Of a DNA stretch of 64,000 nt, positions 32,723 through 41,835 are shown one piece after another. Under the pieces are notes generated by a model that was given only the letters and a program-made list of their open reading frames with translations, had not been told where the DNA came from and did not search any database. Location: NCBI RefSeq assembly GCF_015500095.1, contig NZ_CP062983.1:682001-746000 (forward strand), given 5' to 3'. This DNA comes from Phototrophicus methaneseepsis (GTDB taxonomy: Bacteria > Chloroflexota > Anaerolineae > Aggregatilineales > Phototrophicaceae). A program made the translations under genes and the position numbers. Positions within the stretch are counted from its first letter, which is position 1; each line of letters starts with the position of its first letter.

Positions 32723-34753
32723 TTACTGATTGTTCTTCTGCAACCACTTTTGCCAGATTTCCGGTTTGTACAGCAGCGGCATATACACGCCACCAACAAC
32801 CGGGCGCGCCTGGAAGCCAACTTGCTTACCACTATCGGTATAGTACCAATCGTTGAGCGGAACGCGGCTTTCGGTTTCGTTCATCCATTTATAAACCGGC
32901 TCAATGAATGTCTGGAAGTCCTCGTCTGTTTCGGCAAGGGTCGCCGTCCAGACAATCCAGTCGAGCTTGGTATAGGTGCTGCGATTATCGAGCGGCAGGC
33001 CATAGCGCCCCTGCTTGGTCTTATAGTAGGCGATTTCTTTCTGGGCCACTTCCGCCGGGAACAGGTTCAACCCGAGCAGCTTATCCCAGACGATGTTGTA
33101 CTTCTGGCTCCAGGTATCGGCTTGGTCGAAGGTCAGGCGATAATGATCGCCATTATCGGCCATCTCCTGCCACTGCTGAACCATCTGTTCAGCCTGTGCG
33201 CGATAAGAAGCCGCTTCTTCATTCAGGCCGCGTGCCTCGCATAACCAGGCATAGGCCCCAATGCCCATAATCGCTTTGAGCGACAGGTTGACGTTATGGG
33301 CCAGATGCCCCGCAAAGTCATCCGTGCAGAGCTGGTTTTCAGGGTCAAGGCCCTTTTCGCTGAGGTAAGCTGCCCATCCACTGAGCGCATCCCAATAGCG
33401 TTCTGCATAACCGGTATCACCATCGACCTGGCATATTGCCGTCAGGAGCACGAGCATATTGCCACATTCTTCGATAGGCATCTGGTTGAGTTCGGATTTT
33501 TCACCACCGCCGTAGACCTGCCCGTTCCCAAGCGGGTAACGACCGATATCATGCGGCGCAAAGGGGAATTTCCACCGCGGAGACATCACGTAGTCCATAA
33601 TGGGCGTAAGCTGGCCGCGCAGCAGTTCAGGATTGAACAGTAAGAAGAAGGGGCTGGACGGGTAGAAAATATCGACGGTATCCATGCAGCCATTGCTGAA
33701 GTTCTCTTTAGAGAAGAACAGCGGCGTGCCGTCCAGGTCTGCGGTTAACTTGTGCCCACCAATACATTGCCGGAACGCTAACGCGCCCAGAGCGGCGAAG
33801 GCATCCCCACCAACCGCACGCATATCTGCCATGAGTTCAGCGTCATAGTCCTGGCATACCTGCCGCAGCGTATCCGCTTCGTTGAGCGCGGCTTCTAGCA
33901 TGTCCATCAGGCTCGCGCCATTGCGCCGCCAGTACGGGCGCAGCTTACGATACATATACTCAACCGAGAAAATGTCATCATAAGCGATGATTAACTGCCG
34001 CGTGACAGGCCCTGTTACAGAGCCTAAATCAAAGCCCCACGCAGAGACGACCATCGGCGGGCGATTATCAACCGGGCGCGGCATCTCCGCATCATCCCGG
34101 TTGGGCATCTCGCCCGTGAGGGCAAACTGCGGGCGAGTTTCCGTATCATTACCTAATACCGCCCGATACGCACCGTCGCCGCTGCTCAGGGTATAGAGGT
34201 AACCCCAATCAATGCGCAGATCATCGCCGGATTTACCCAGGATATCCTGCTCTGTTGAGCCCATCCACAGCACATCACGATCATTGAGGCGATGCCGCCC
34301 CCACACGATACGCTGCTCAACAGTGTTCACCACCCAATCGGAGCCAATGTCGAAATACAACGCGACATCATGCGCCTGCCCATCCATAGGTTCGACATCA
34401 AAATCGACATAGGTCACGGGCCGCGACATCACATCGAGATCGTGCGGCAGCAAAGGCGTCACAAAGGTCAGCGCCAGTTGAATCCCTGCCGCTTCGAACT
34501 GGTAAATAGTCCGCGTCGGGAGGACCTCAACGCTCGTCTGCGTCATGGCCGGGATGTCGATACCATAATGCCGGGTGCTCAGGCCCATGAAGCGATACGC
34601 CTGCCCATCAATGCGCAGCATACCGAATAAGGTCTGGCGTGTCCCTGTCCAGTGGGATGTCCAGCGTTCAGTCAATGTATCCGTGGTCGACCACACACTC
34701 ATATAGGGGTCGTTGACGACCAAGGGTACCGCGGGTGGACGTAGTTGATTCAT
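32723..34753 (-). CDS. DUF4965/DUF1793-type glutaminase-like (probable glycan-active) protein
   Basis: The 676-residue product begins LRPPAVPLVVNDPYMSVWST, the typical DUF4964 start, followed by a beta-sandwich (DUF5127-like) and an alpha/alpha barrel (DUF4965/DUF1793) with FPFAPHDIGRYPLGNGQVYG, EECGNMLVLLTAI and QKYNIVWDKLLGLNLFP. Relatives include fungal secreted glutaminase A, but bacterial members sit mostly in glycan-utilisation loci and their activity is poorly known. No signal peptide is present. It lies between two GH2 genes (31-37 bases from each) in one operon, so a glycosidase-type role is more likely than glutamine hydrolysis (inference). Confidence 0.85.
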   Translation of the reverse strand: MNQLRPPAVPLVVNDPYMSVWSTTDTLTERWTSHWTGTRQTLFGMLRIDGQAYRFMGLSTRHYGIDIPAMTQTSVEVLPTRTIYQFEAAGIQLALTFVTPLLPHDLDVMSRPVTYVDFDVEPMDGQAHDVALYFDIGSDWVVNTVEQRIVWGRHRLNDRDVLWMGSTEQDILGKSGDDLRIDWGYLYTLSSGDGAYRAVLGNDTETRPQFALTGEMPNRDDAEMPRPVDNRPPMVVSAWGFDLGSVTGPVTRQLIIAYDDIFSVEYMYRKLRPYWRRNGASLMDMLEAALNEADTLRQVCQDYDAELMADMRAVGGDAFAALGALAFRQCIGGHKLTADLDGTPLFFSKENFSNGCMDTVDIFYPSSPFFLLFNPELLRGQLTPIMDYVMSPRWKFPFAPHDIGRYPLGNGQVYGGGEKSELNQMPIEECGNMLVLLTAICQVDGDTGYAERYWDALSGWAAYLSEKGLDPENQLCTDDFAGHLAHNVNLSLKAIMGIGAYAWLCEARGLNEEAASYRAQAEQMVQQWQEMADNGDHYRLTFDQADTWSQKYNIVWDKLLGLNLFPAEVAQKEIAYYKTKQGRYGLPLDNRSTYTKLDWIVWTATLAETDEDFQTFIEPVYKWMNETESRVPLNDWYYTDSGKQVGFQARPVVGGVYMPLLYKPEIWQKWLQKNNQ

Positions 34754-34790
34754 TACAGGTACTGCCTTTCGTTAAATGAACGAATGCACC

Positions 34791-36581
34791 TTATCGCTCG
34801 ATAGCCGCTGGCTTAATCTGCGCGTTGCGGATGCGGTCCATATCGAACTTCTGGCTGCGATCATACTTATAGATACCATTCTGTTCTTGATAGATGTCCG
34901 TAAGCTGGGTATAGCAATAACCGAACATATTCACATCATCAAGGAGAATCCAACACAGTTTTTCAAAGCGATCATAGAATTCCTCAATGGAAGTGGGTCT
35001 GTTGCCATACCCCCAGGAATCTTCGCCTTCTTTTACATCCGGGTTCCACCAGATACCCCCAAACTCACTGACAAAGTAAGGCTGCCCTTGATACGGTACA
35101 GACCAGCTTATGCTTTTGTCTTCATCATGGCCATTGATATAGGGGTCATCGTTTGCAAGGCCAGCATGACGCGCTGCAAAAGTATCCGGGTCCTGGGTGT
35201 AATCATGGCTATCATACACATCCGCAAAAGGAACACGATGCGAATAGCCGGATGTATCCAGCACAGGGCGGGTCGTATCCATCGCTTTTGCTGCTAGGTA
35301 CATGCCTTGTGTGACGTCATCCAGCATGGTGATACGGTCCGTGATGCGCTGCCAGGTTTCGTTCAGGGGGCACCAACCGATGATACTCGGATGGGAATAA
35401 TCGCGTTCCAGCACTTCTAGCCACTGCGTGATGTAGTCTGCGCCGGGCCTCTGGTGTTCGTCATCTGGCCGGCCCATATGGCTACAGCCCCAATCGCCGA
35501 ACTCACCCCATACGAGGTAGCCCAAGCGATCCGCGTGATACAAGAAGCGCTCTTCAAAGACCTTCTGATGGAGGCGAGCACCGTTAAAGCCAGCGGCCAT
35601 ACTCAATTCAATATCGCTGATGAGGTCTTCGTCGCTGGGTGCCGTCATAATGCCATCAGGGTAATAACCCTGGTCCAGCACCAAACGCTGAAAAACTGGT
35701 TTGCCATTGATCTTGATGGCTTTTCCGTCGATGGCGATGCTGCGCAGGCCCGCATAGCTGGTCACGGTATCCACCACATGACCCTCACCATCAATCAGGC
35801 TGATTTCAATATCATAAAGATGCGGGTCCTCTGTAGACCACAGGCGGCGACGATCCGCAGGAATGGGCAAATCAATACGCGGGGAAAGCTCCACATCAGC
35901 CGCACACTCTGCCGTGACGACTTCGCCATTTTCATCCTTTAGAACGGCTTTCAAGCGGAAGCCGGGGGCGTTGTTGCTCAGAGGCTGCTCCAGGCGGAAG
36001 ACGCTATTGGTGACGTCCGGGGTAATACGCGGACGGCGCAGGGCAACCATCGGCACAGGCTCCAACCAAACCGTCTGCCAGATGCCCGTTGTACGCACAT
36101 AAATCGCACCCTCTGGGCCGAATAGGCGGGCTTGTTTGCCACGTGGCTGTGGCGGAAGATGGCTGTCACGGGCACGGACTGTAATCGTTACTTCGCTGCC
36201 GGGTGTGGCTGCTGCCGTTATATCACACGTAAACGGCGAAAAGCCGCCCCGATGACGCCCGACTTCCACATCATCAACCCATACGGTTGCGTCATAATCC
36301 ACAGCCTGGAAATGCAGCAGCACTCGCTGCTCGGCCCACTGAGAAGGAATCGTCACCGTCCGGCGATACCATACGGCTTCCAGATAGTCGAGATTTTCAA
36401 TACCGGATAATTTGCTCTCTGGTGCGAACGGCACAACGATGTGGCTGTCCAGATCGCGTTGGAGCAAGCCACGTTCAAGGCCACTGTCTCCCTGGTCAAT
36501 CTCAAACTGCCATTCGCCATTCAGGCACAACCAGTCCGATCGTACAAATTGTGGGCGAGGATACTCGCTGCGAGGAATCAT
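34791..36581 (-). CDS. Cytoplasmic glycoside hydrolase family 2 enzyme
   Basis: The 596-residue product starts at ATG 36581, preceded by AAGGAGC; an ATG seven codons earlier has no site. It opens MIPRSEYPRPQFVRSDWLCL and has the sugar-binding, immunoglobulin-like and TIM-barrel domains of GH2, with acid/base Glu408 in CPLNETWQ and nucleophile Glu506 in VSEFGGIWW. No signal peptide is present, unlike the paralogous GH2 enzyme at the end of the same operon, so the two probably act in sequence inside and outside the cell. It follows the binding-protein gene by about 210 bases. Exact sugar specificity is unknown. Confidence 0.92.
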   Translation of the reverse strand: MIPRSEYPRPQFVRSDWLCLNGEWQFEIDQGDSGLERGLLQRDLDSHIVVPFAPESKLSGIENLDYLEAVWYRRTVTIPSQWAEQRVLLHFQAVDYDATVWVDDVEVGRHRGGFSPFTCDITAAATPGSEVTITVRARDSHLPPQPRGKQARLFGPEGAIYVRTTGIWQTVWLEPVPMVALRRPRITPDVTNSVFRLEQPLSNNAPGFRLKAVLKDENGEVVTAECAADVELSPRIDLPIPADRRRLWSTEDPHLYDIEISLIDGEGHVVDTVTSYAGLRSIAIDGKAIKINGKPVFQRLVLDQGYYPDGIMTAPSDEDLISDIELSMAAGFNGARLHQKVFEERFLYHADRLGYLVWGEFGDWGCSHMGRPDDEHQRPGADYITQWLEVLERDYSHPSIIGWCPLNETWQRITDRITMLDDVTQGMYLAAKAMDTTRPVLDTSGYSHRVPFADVYDSHDYTQDPDTFAARHAGLANDDPYINGHDEDKSISWSVPYQGQPYFVSEFGGIWWNPDVKEGEDSWGYGNRPTSIEEFYDRFEKLCWILLDDVNMFGYCYTQLTDIYQEQNGIYKYDRSQKFDMDRIRNAQIKPAAIER

Positions 36582-36791
36582 TCTATGCTCCTTGTTAGGC
36601 ATTCTGGGATTTGTTGTCGATAGAGGGGGTGAATTGCCATTGAGATAACATCAACTTCTGTAAAGATCAACTTCTATCAATGAAAAATGCTTCTTAGCGT
36701 GATTGATCATGATGTGTTTCATCATGAACTATTTCATAAAGAAAAAGGGAACACAGCAACGATCGCTGTGTTCCCCAAAGCGTAACTTTCT

Positions 36792-38102
36792 TTACTGGCC
36801 GAAGGCCGCGAAGTCATCGAAGCGTGACTGTGCATCCGCAAGGGCTTGTTCTGCGGATTTGTCACCCAGTACAGCAGACTGGATTTCTTCGTTCATGATG
36901 TCTTCGAAGGCGGTCACCCAGTTCAGGCGCGGCATCGGGACAGCTTCTGTGCTGAAGTTCGCATATTCGCCGCGATGCGGGATCGCTTCGAAGTCAGCGG
37001 ATTCCAGGAAGCTCTTGTTCACCGGGACGTGACCTGTGTAGGCCCATGCGCTGTTATGTTCGTTCATCCACGACAGGAACTTCATCACGCGATCAATGCG
37101 TTCCGGATCGGGGTTCAGGCCGAGCGGGACAATCATCGCGTGGGTGCTGGACCACGTTGCCGGTTGATCGAAGAACTGCGGGAAGGACGTCACATAGAAG
37201 CGTTCCAGCGGAATATCTGGCGAAGCAGCCTGTGCATCGATGTTGTTAACCTGCCATGTACCTTCGCGCGTGCTGCCGGTCAGGTTGTTGGCGAATGCTT
37301 CAACGCGATCAGTCGCGCCGGTTTCAGATGACATCACGCCATCATAAACAGACAGGATCAGTTCCAGAGCAGCCAGGCCTTCTGGCGTGTTGACAGTCGG
37401 GTTACCAGCATCATCCTGAATGGTGCCACCTTGCTGATAGACAAGTGCCATCCAGTCGCGGGACATATCGGTACCACCCGCCGGGAATTCGAAGAAGGGC
37501 ACGCCTGTCGCATCATAGAAGGTCTGTGCAGCCGCACGCCAGTCATCGACGTTGGTGGGGATAATCGGCATGCCGTTTTCGTCCAGCATACCAGCCTGTT
37601 CCCACAGGTCGAGGTTGATGTAATACAGATGGCCGTGAACATCCAGCGGGATACCGTAAAGCTGGTCTTCATAGCTCACATAAGAGCGGGCTGTATCTGT
37701 GAAGTCATTGATATCAATGCCGTATTGCTCTAAATAAGGATCCAGCGGCGTCAGCAAACCACGGGAAGCATAGTTCGGGATACGAATACCGTGCAGAATC
37801 ATGACGTCCGGGGCATCACCAGCAGCCAGACGTGTATTGAGTTCTGTGTAACCAGGCCAATCCACAACGGTGGTCGTCACAGCGTTGTCAGGATTTTCTG
37901 CGTTATAAGCGTTCGTCATAATCTGGATGATTGAGCATTCACCCGCAAAGTTGCTGGGATCACTCAGATCGGCGATATCGCTGTATTCATCTTCGCATTC
38001 ACCGAAGAAACGCATAAACTCGATAGGTTCCTGTGCCGTTATCGGGCTGATGGCTAATGCGAGTAGCAGCAGCATCGAAAGGAATACGGTTGTTTTTTTC
38101 AT
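36792..38102 (-). CDS. Sugar-binding protein of a second ABC importer
   Basis: The 436-residue product has a signal peptide ending AISPITA-QEP without a lipobox, then a family 1 solute-binding fold: FMRFFGECEDEYSDI, the TRLAAGDAPDVMILHG stretch, ASRGLLTPLDPYLEQYG and YGIPLDVHGHLYYINLDLWEQAG. It is the third gene of a leftward operon after two permeases, followed by a GH2 enzyme, a DUF4965 protein and an exported GH2 enzyme, so it probably binds an oligosaccharide released or further cut by these. The distance to the preceding permease gene is about 104 bases. Confidence 0.92.
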   Translation of the reverse strand: MKKTTVFLSMLLLLALAISPITAQEPIEFMRFFGECEDEYSDIADLSDPSNFAGECSIIQIMTNAYNAENPDNAVTTTVVDWPGYTELNTRLAAGDAPDVMILHGIRIPNYASRGLLTPLDPYLEQYGIDINDFTDTARSYVSYEDQLYGIPLDVHGHLYYINLDLWEQAGMLDENGMPIIPTNVDDWRAAAQTFYDATGVPFFEFPAGGTDMSRDWMALVYQQGGTIQDDAGNPTVNTPEGLAALELILSVYDGVMSSETGATDRVEAFANNLTGSTREGTWQVNNIDAQAASPDIPLERFYVTSFPQFFDQPATWSSTHAMIVPLGLNPDPERIDRVMKFLSWMNEHNSAWAYTGHVPVNKSFLESADFEAIPHRGEYANFSTEAVPMPRLNWVTAFEDIMNEEIQSAVLGDKSAEQALADAQSRFDDFAAFGQ

Positions 38103-38206
38103 TGTAAAATCCTCAAATCGTATTAAATTGCTAAAACAGGTGCTAACTAACAGGAAGTGGCAATAAATTTCTCCTCCCTTATATCGCTTGTTACGAACAA
38201 AGTTTG

Positions 38207-39088
38207 TTATTTAATGCCGCTGTTGAACGAAATACCGCTCAAAATGCGACGCTGGAAAGCGAAGAAGAATAAGACAATCGGCATAGCCCCGACCCAGGCG
38301 GCGGCCATCACTTTGCCGTAGCTATCGGCATAGCCCCATTGTGAAGAAATCAACTTCAAGCCGATGGTAATGGTGCGGACTTCATCCTTCGTGGCAGCAA
38401 CCAGCGGCCACAGATAGTCATTCCAGTTACCCAAGAAGGTGAAAATCGCCAAAGTCGTGAGCGCAGGCAGCGATAGCGGCAGGATGATCTTCCTGAAGAT
38501 CGTCAGCCGGGACGCGCCATCAATATAAGCGGCTTCCTCAAACTCAATCGGGATTTCCTTAAAGAACTGCGTCAGCAAGAAAATCGCAAATGGAGACGCA
38601 ATACCGGGCAGGATCAGCGCCGTATAGGTGTTGAGCAACCCCAGGTTTGAAAACATCAGATAAACCGGAATAAACGTCGCCTGCCCAGGCACCATCAGGC
38701 CAGCGAGCACCAGCGGGTAGACAATCCCCCGGCCCTTAAAAGGAATACGAGCAAACGCATAAGCCGCTGTAGAGCACACGATAAGCTGGAGTGCTGTATG
38801 CGTCACGGCCACAAAGGCACTGTTAAATAACCAGCGGGGGATTTTGCTAGAGCGCAGGACATATTCCCAGTTTTCCGTCGTAAACGGATCCGGGAAGAAG
38901 CGCGCGAGGTCCGCTTGAATAGAAATTTCCGGTCGGAAAGACGTGGTCAGCGTCCAGATGATTGGCAGCATCCAGAACAATGCAAACAGGCTGAGCGCAA
39001 TCATGTACAGGACTTTATTGTACTTCTGGAAAAATGTCTTTTCGTCGCCTACTGCTGGGACAGACGAGGTATTGTTCAGTGTCGTCAT
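38207..39088 (-). CDS. ABC sugar importer permease (MalG type), second system
   Basis: The 293-residue product starts at ATG 39088, which shares its first base with the stop of the preceding permease and has GGGAGGA just upstream; longer upstream frames run into that gene and are not credible. It has six spans and the EAA loop EEAAYIDGASRLTIFRKIIL. The end, FQRRILSGISFNSGIK, is typical of carbohydrate-uptake permeases. It pairs with the MalF-type permease and the binding protein of the same operon. As in the first importer, the ATPase is not encoded here. Confidence 0.93.
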   Translation of the reverse strand: MTTLNNTSSVPAVGDEKTFFQKYNKVLYMIALSLFALFWMLPIIWTLTTSFRPEISIQADLARFFPDPFTTENWEYVLRSSKIPRWLFNSAFVAVTHTALQLIVCSTAAYAFARIPFKGRGIVYPLVLAGLMVPGQATFIPVYLMFSNLGLLNTYTALILPGIASPFAIFLLTQFFKEIPIEFEEAAYIDGASRLTIFRKIILPLSLPALTTLAIFTFLGNWNDYLWPLVAATKDEVRTITIGLKLISSQWGYADSYGKVMAAAWVGAMPIVLFFFAFQRRILSGISFNSGIK

Positions 39089-40011
39089 TAGTTTTCCTCC
39101 CGTAGCCGCAACTGGACGATGGATAGGACGAATAGCAGGATAAACAGCACAAATGCCATTGCGGAGCCATAACCGAGCTGCCAATAATCAAAGGAGCGCT
39201 CGTAGATGTAGTACACAATCGTCCGTGTTGCGCCAGAAGGCCCACCACCGGTAATCACATCGACTTGCCCAAACACCTGGAACGAACCAATGACCTGTAG
39301 CACTGTGACGAATGTCATCGAGCGTCGCAGGCTCGGTAAGGTAATGCGGCGGAAGATTTGCCAGTTGTTCGCCCCATCGACCTTTGCCGCATCATAGAGC
39401 GATTCATCTATGCCTTGTAACCCTGCCAGGAAAACCAATGTATTGAACCCGACCGTCCACCACAACGTCGTTATTGCCAGCACAGGCATGGCTAACCTGG
39501 AATCTAACGTCCATTGGATAGGCTCAATACCCAGCGGTATGAGGACCGCATTGATCAAACCTCGCTGATCTGAAGCGAAAATCCGGGCAAAAATAAGCCC
39601 GACAACGGCAACCGAGAGGATATTCGGCATGTAAAACAAGGTGCGGAAGATGCCCATGCCCCGAATCTTGCGATTCAGCATCAAGGCAAAGAGGAGGCCA
39701 ATGATAACAAGTACCGGGCCAGAGAGAATCACGAACACAATCGTGTGCTCTAACGAACTCCAGAACAATTTGTCATTGAGCAAGCGATTGTAATTGTTCA
39801 ACCCAACGAACTGGATATTTGTACCGACCAGTTCCCAATCATGGAGTGAAATCCAGAAGCCCTGCAAGATAGGATACAGGGTAAAAATCGTGAAGAGAAT
39901 CAAAAAGGGTAGGACAAACGCATAACCAATAAAGGTATCTCGCCACTCTTTTTTCTGGAGAAAAAACTCTTCCGTCTGAATATTATCAGTAAGCTTTGTA
40001 GTATTTTCCAT
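39088..40011 (-). CDS. ABC sugar importer permease (MalF type), second system
   Basis: The 307-residue product starts at ATG 40011 with AGAGGTGG upstream (an in-frame GTG two codons earlier lies inside that site). It has six hydrophobic spans, beginning with FIGYAFVLPFLILFTIFTLY, and the EAA loop YDAAKVDGANNWQIFRRITL. Unlike the MalF-type protein of the first importer it has no added N-terminal membrane module. It is the first gene of the leftward operon and lies downstream of a promoter that overlaps two TGTATATACA-like palindromes, so the hybrid GntR/LacI regulator next door probably controls it. Confidence 0.93.
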   Translation of the reverse strand: MENTTKLTDNIQTEEFFLQKKEWRDTFIGYAFVLPFLILFTIFTLYPILQGFWISLHDWELVGTNIQFVGLNNYNRLLNDKLFWSSLEHTIVFVILSGPVLVIIGLLFALMLNRKIRGMGIFRTLFYMPNILSVAVVGLIFARIFASDQRGLINAVLIPLGIEPIQWTLDSRLAMPVLAITTLWWTVGFNTLVFLAGLQGIDESLYDAAKVDGANNWQIFRRITLPSLRRSMTFVTVLQVIGSFQVFGQVDVITGGGPSGATRTIVYYIYERSFDYWQLGYGSAMAFVLFILLFVLSIVQLRLREEN

Positions 40012-40017
40012 TTCCAC

Positions 40018-40512
40018 CTCTGCTCAATGCGATGCAGCAGACTAACCAGGTTGATTAGACAGCCACGCCCTCGTCAACCAGTGACTTATGGTTGAGTTAC
40101 AGTTGCATCGAAATATTTTGTGGTGGGGAAATAGTCATAAATTTGAACGCAAATGATTTTGATCAAAATTAATTTATGCATTCAAAAAGACAAATCTCAC
40201 CCTTTGTATATTCAAATATCGCACAAATACTAACAATATGTCTATACATTGTCAAGATATTTGGTCACATTATGGTTAAACAAAACTGGGCATTTGGGGG
40301 ATGCTTTTTCAGTAGGGCTTTTGCAGGTGATCAGATCGTGATATTAAGCAACAAATTAAGTCATGAGTAAAGTATTATCAATACATTTCTGCCCTCTTTT
40401 GACGCATAATTGACGCTTGCTGTAAAACTTGACATCTATCTCAACAGAGGGTAGATTTGTATATACATATCATTGTTGCCAACACGGCGTGGCATATTTT
40501 GAAGGAAGCCTT
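40018..40512. promoter_or_regulatory. Divergent regulatory region of the second glycan operon with three palindromic operators
   Basis: Three related 10-bp palindromes occur: TGTATATTCA (40205-40214), TGTCTATACA (40239-40248) and TGTATATACA (40458-40467; the surrounding 16 bp at 40455-40470 are almost fully palindromic). A leftward promoter reads TTGACA (complement of 40250-40255), 17 bases, TAGTAT (complement of 40227-40232), so one palindrome lies in its spacer and one just past its start. A rightward promoter reads TTGACA (40429-40434), 17 bases, TAGATT (40452-40457), with the third palindrome directly after the -10. The local GntR/LacI protein is the likely binder. The rest of the gap is AT-rich with no gene. 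Confidence 0.65.
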
Positions 40513-41670
40513 GTGCCAATCATTGACAAAGATCATGATGAGTCCCTCTATCACCAATTGATCAACCATTTTCGGGCACGCATCCTCGATGGCAGTTTAC
40601 CAGCGGGTTCTCGTCTCCCAACTGAAGTTGAACTGACAAAAGAGCATGACATCAGTCGCGGGACAGTCCGACAGGCCATGACTGAGTTGGTTAATGAAGG
40701 CTTGCTTGAGCGCATTAAAGGGCGCGGGACGTTTGTCCGTTCAAATATCGGGCAACAAACCTCATCCGAAAACCAGCGAGCACAAAAACCTGCTAGCAAA
40801 CGAATCGGGTTACTCCTGAGTTACCTGACGAGCGATCTGGATGTGGATATTCTGCGTGGGGTGGAATACGCCGCCAAATCACGCGGCTATCAGATCAGCT
40901 TTGCCTATACAGAGGAAAATTCAGAGCAGCAGACGCGCGATATTGACCTGCTGCTGGCTGATGGGGTCGCAGGACTGATTATCTATCCACTCAGCAACAT
41001 TGAGTATGATGAAGCGATCTGGAGCCTGCATCAAGAGAATATCCCTTTTGTGCTGGTAGATCGTTACTTCCCTAAGCTCGATTGTGACTATGTTGTCTCT
41101 GACAATTTTAACGGGAGCTACCGTGCAACGGAGCATCTGATTATTCTAGGGCACAAGCGTATTGGGTTTGGGCATTCAGCATTTGGCAACATGGTGACGA
41201 CCACCGTACGCGATCGGTATCGGGGTTATCGGCAAGCCCTCGCGGAATATGGCCTGCCACAGGATGACAAGCTTGTCTTTGAGCGTGCGGCCCTGGTCAA
41301 AGGCGCTCCGAATCCCTTCCTCAAATTTCTGGATAATCCGCAGCGGCCAGATGCCATCGTGGCCTCCAATGATAACGAGGCCATCCTGATGATGGAGGCC
41401 GCTGAGCAGCTTGGGCTGCGTATCCCGGATGATTTTGCCTTGACGGGTTTCGATGACATGCGGCTTGCAGCGCACACCACCCCGCCGTTGACGACTGTCG
41501 CCCAACCCAGCTATGACGTTGGACTGAGAGCGGTTGATGTGCTGATCCGTCGCATTCAGGGTCAAAAAAGTGGGACTTATCAGATTGAGTTACCTACGAA
41601 CCTCGTTGTTCGTGCTTCCTGCGGTGCGAAGACGCACGTTCGGGGATTATTGAAAGAAGATACGACCTGA
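40513..41670 (+). CDS. GntR-LacI hybrid transcriptional repressor (AraR-like architecture)
   Basis: The 385-residue product starts at GTG 40513 behind AAGGAAG; frames further upstream would place the promoter inside the gene. Residues about 10-76 are a GntR winged helix (SLYHQLINHFRARILDGSLP, then PTEVELTKEHDISRGTVRQA and RIKGRGTFVR). From about residue 90 a LacI-type periplasmic-binding domain follows (IGLLLSYLTSDLDVDILRGV; FVLVDRYF; PDAIVASNDNEA; LTGFDDMRLAAHTTPPLTTV). This combination is that of AraR, which binds palindromes and is released by a sugar. It probably regulates itself, the divergent importer/GH2 operon and perhaps the GH38 gene. The inducer is not known. Confidence 0.93.
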   Translation: MPIIDKDHDESLYHQLINHFRARILDGSLPAGSRLPTEVELTKEHDISRGTVRQAMTELVNEGLLERIKGRGTFVRSNIGQQTSSENQRAQKPASKRIGLLLSYLTSDLDVDILRGVEYAAKSRGYQISFAYTEENSEQQTRDIDLLLADGVAGLIIYPLSNIEYDEAIWSLHQENIPFVLVDRYFPKLDCDYVVSDNFNGSYRATEHLIILGHKRIGFGHSAFGNMVTTTVRDRYRGYRQALAEYGLPQDDKLVFERAALVKGAPNPFLKFLDNPQRPDAIVASNDNEAILMMEAAEQLGLRIPDDFALTGFDDMRLAAHTTPPLTTVAQPSYDVGLRAVDVLIRRIQGQKSGTYQIELPTNLVVRASCGAKTHVRGLLKEDTT

Positions 41671-41835
41671 GCCGATCAGAAACCCCTCATTATCCAATTT
41701 ATTTATAAAGCATGTAGTAGAAGCAGAAAACGTCCCGCGTGATATTGCGAGAGGTTCATGCTTGCTACCTGATGCTGCTAGCAGCTTATCAATCGGTTTG
41801 ACGCATAACCGAATAGAGCACACACGGGGTATTTC

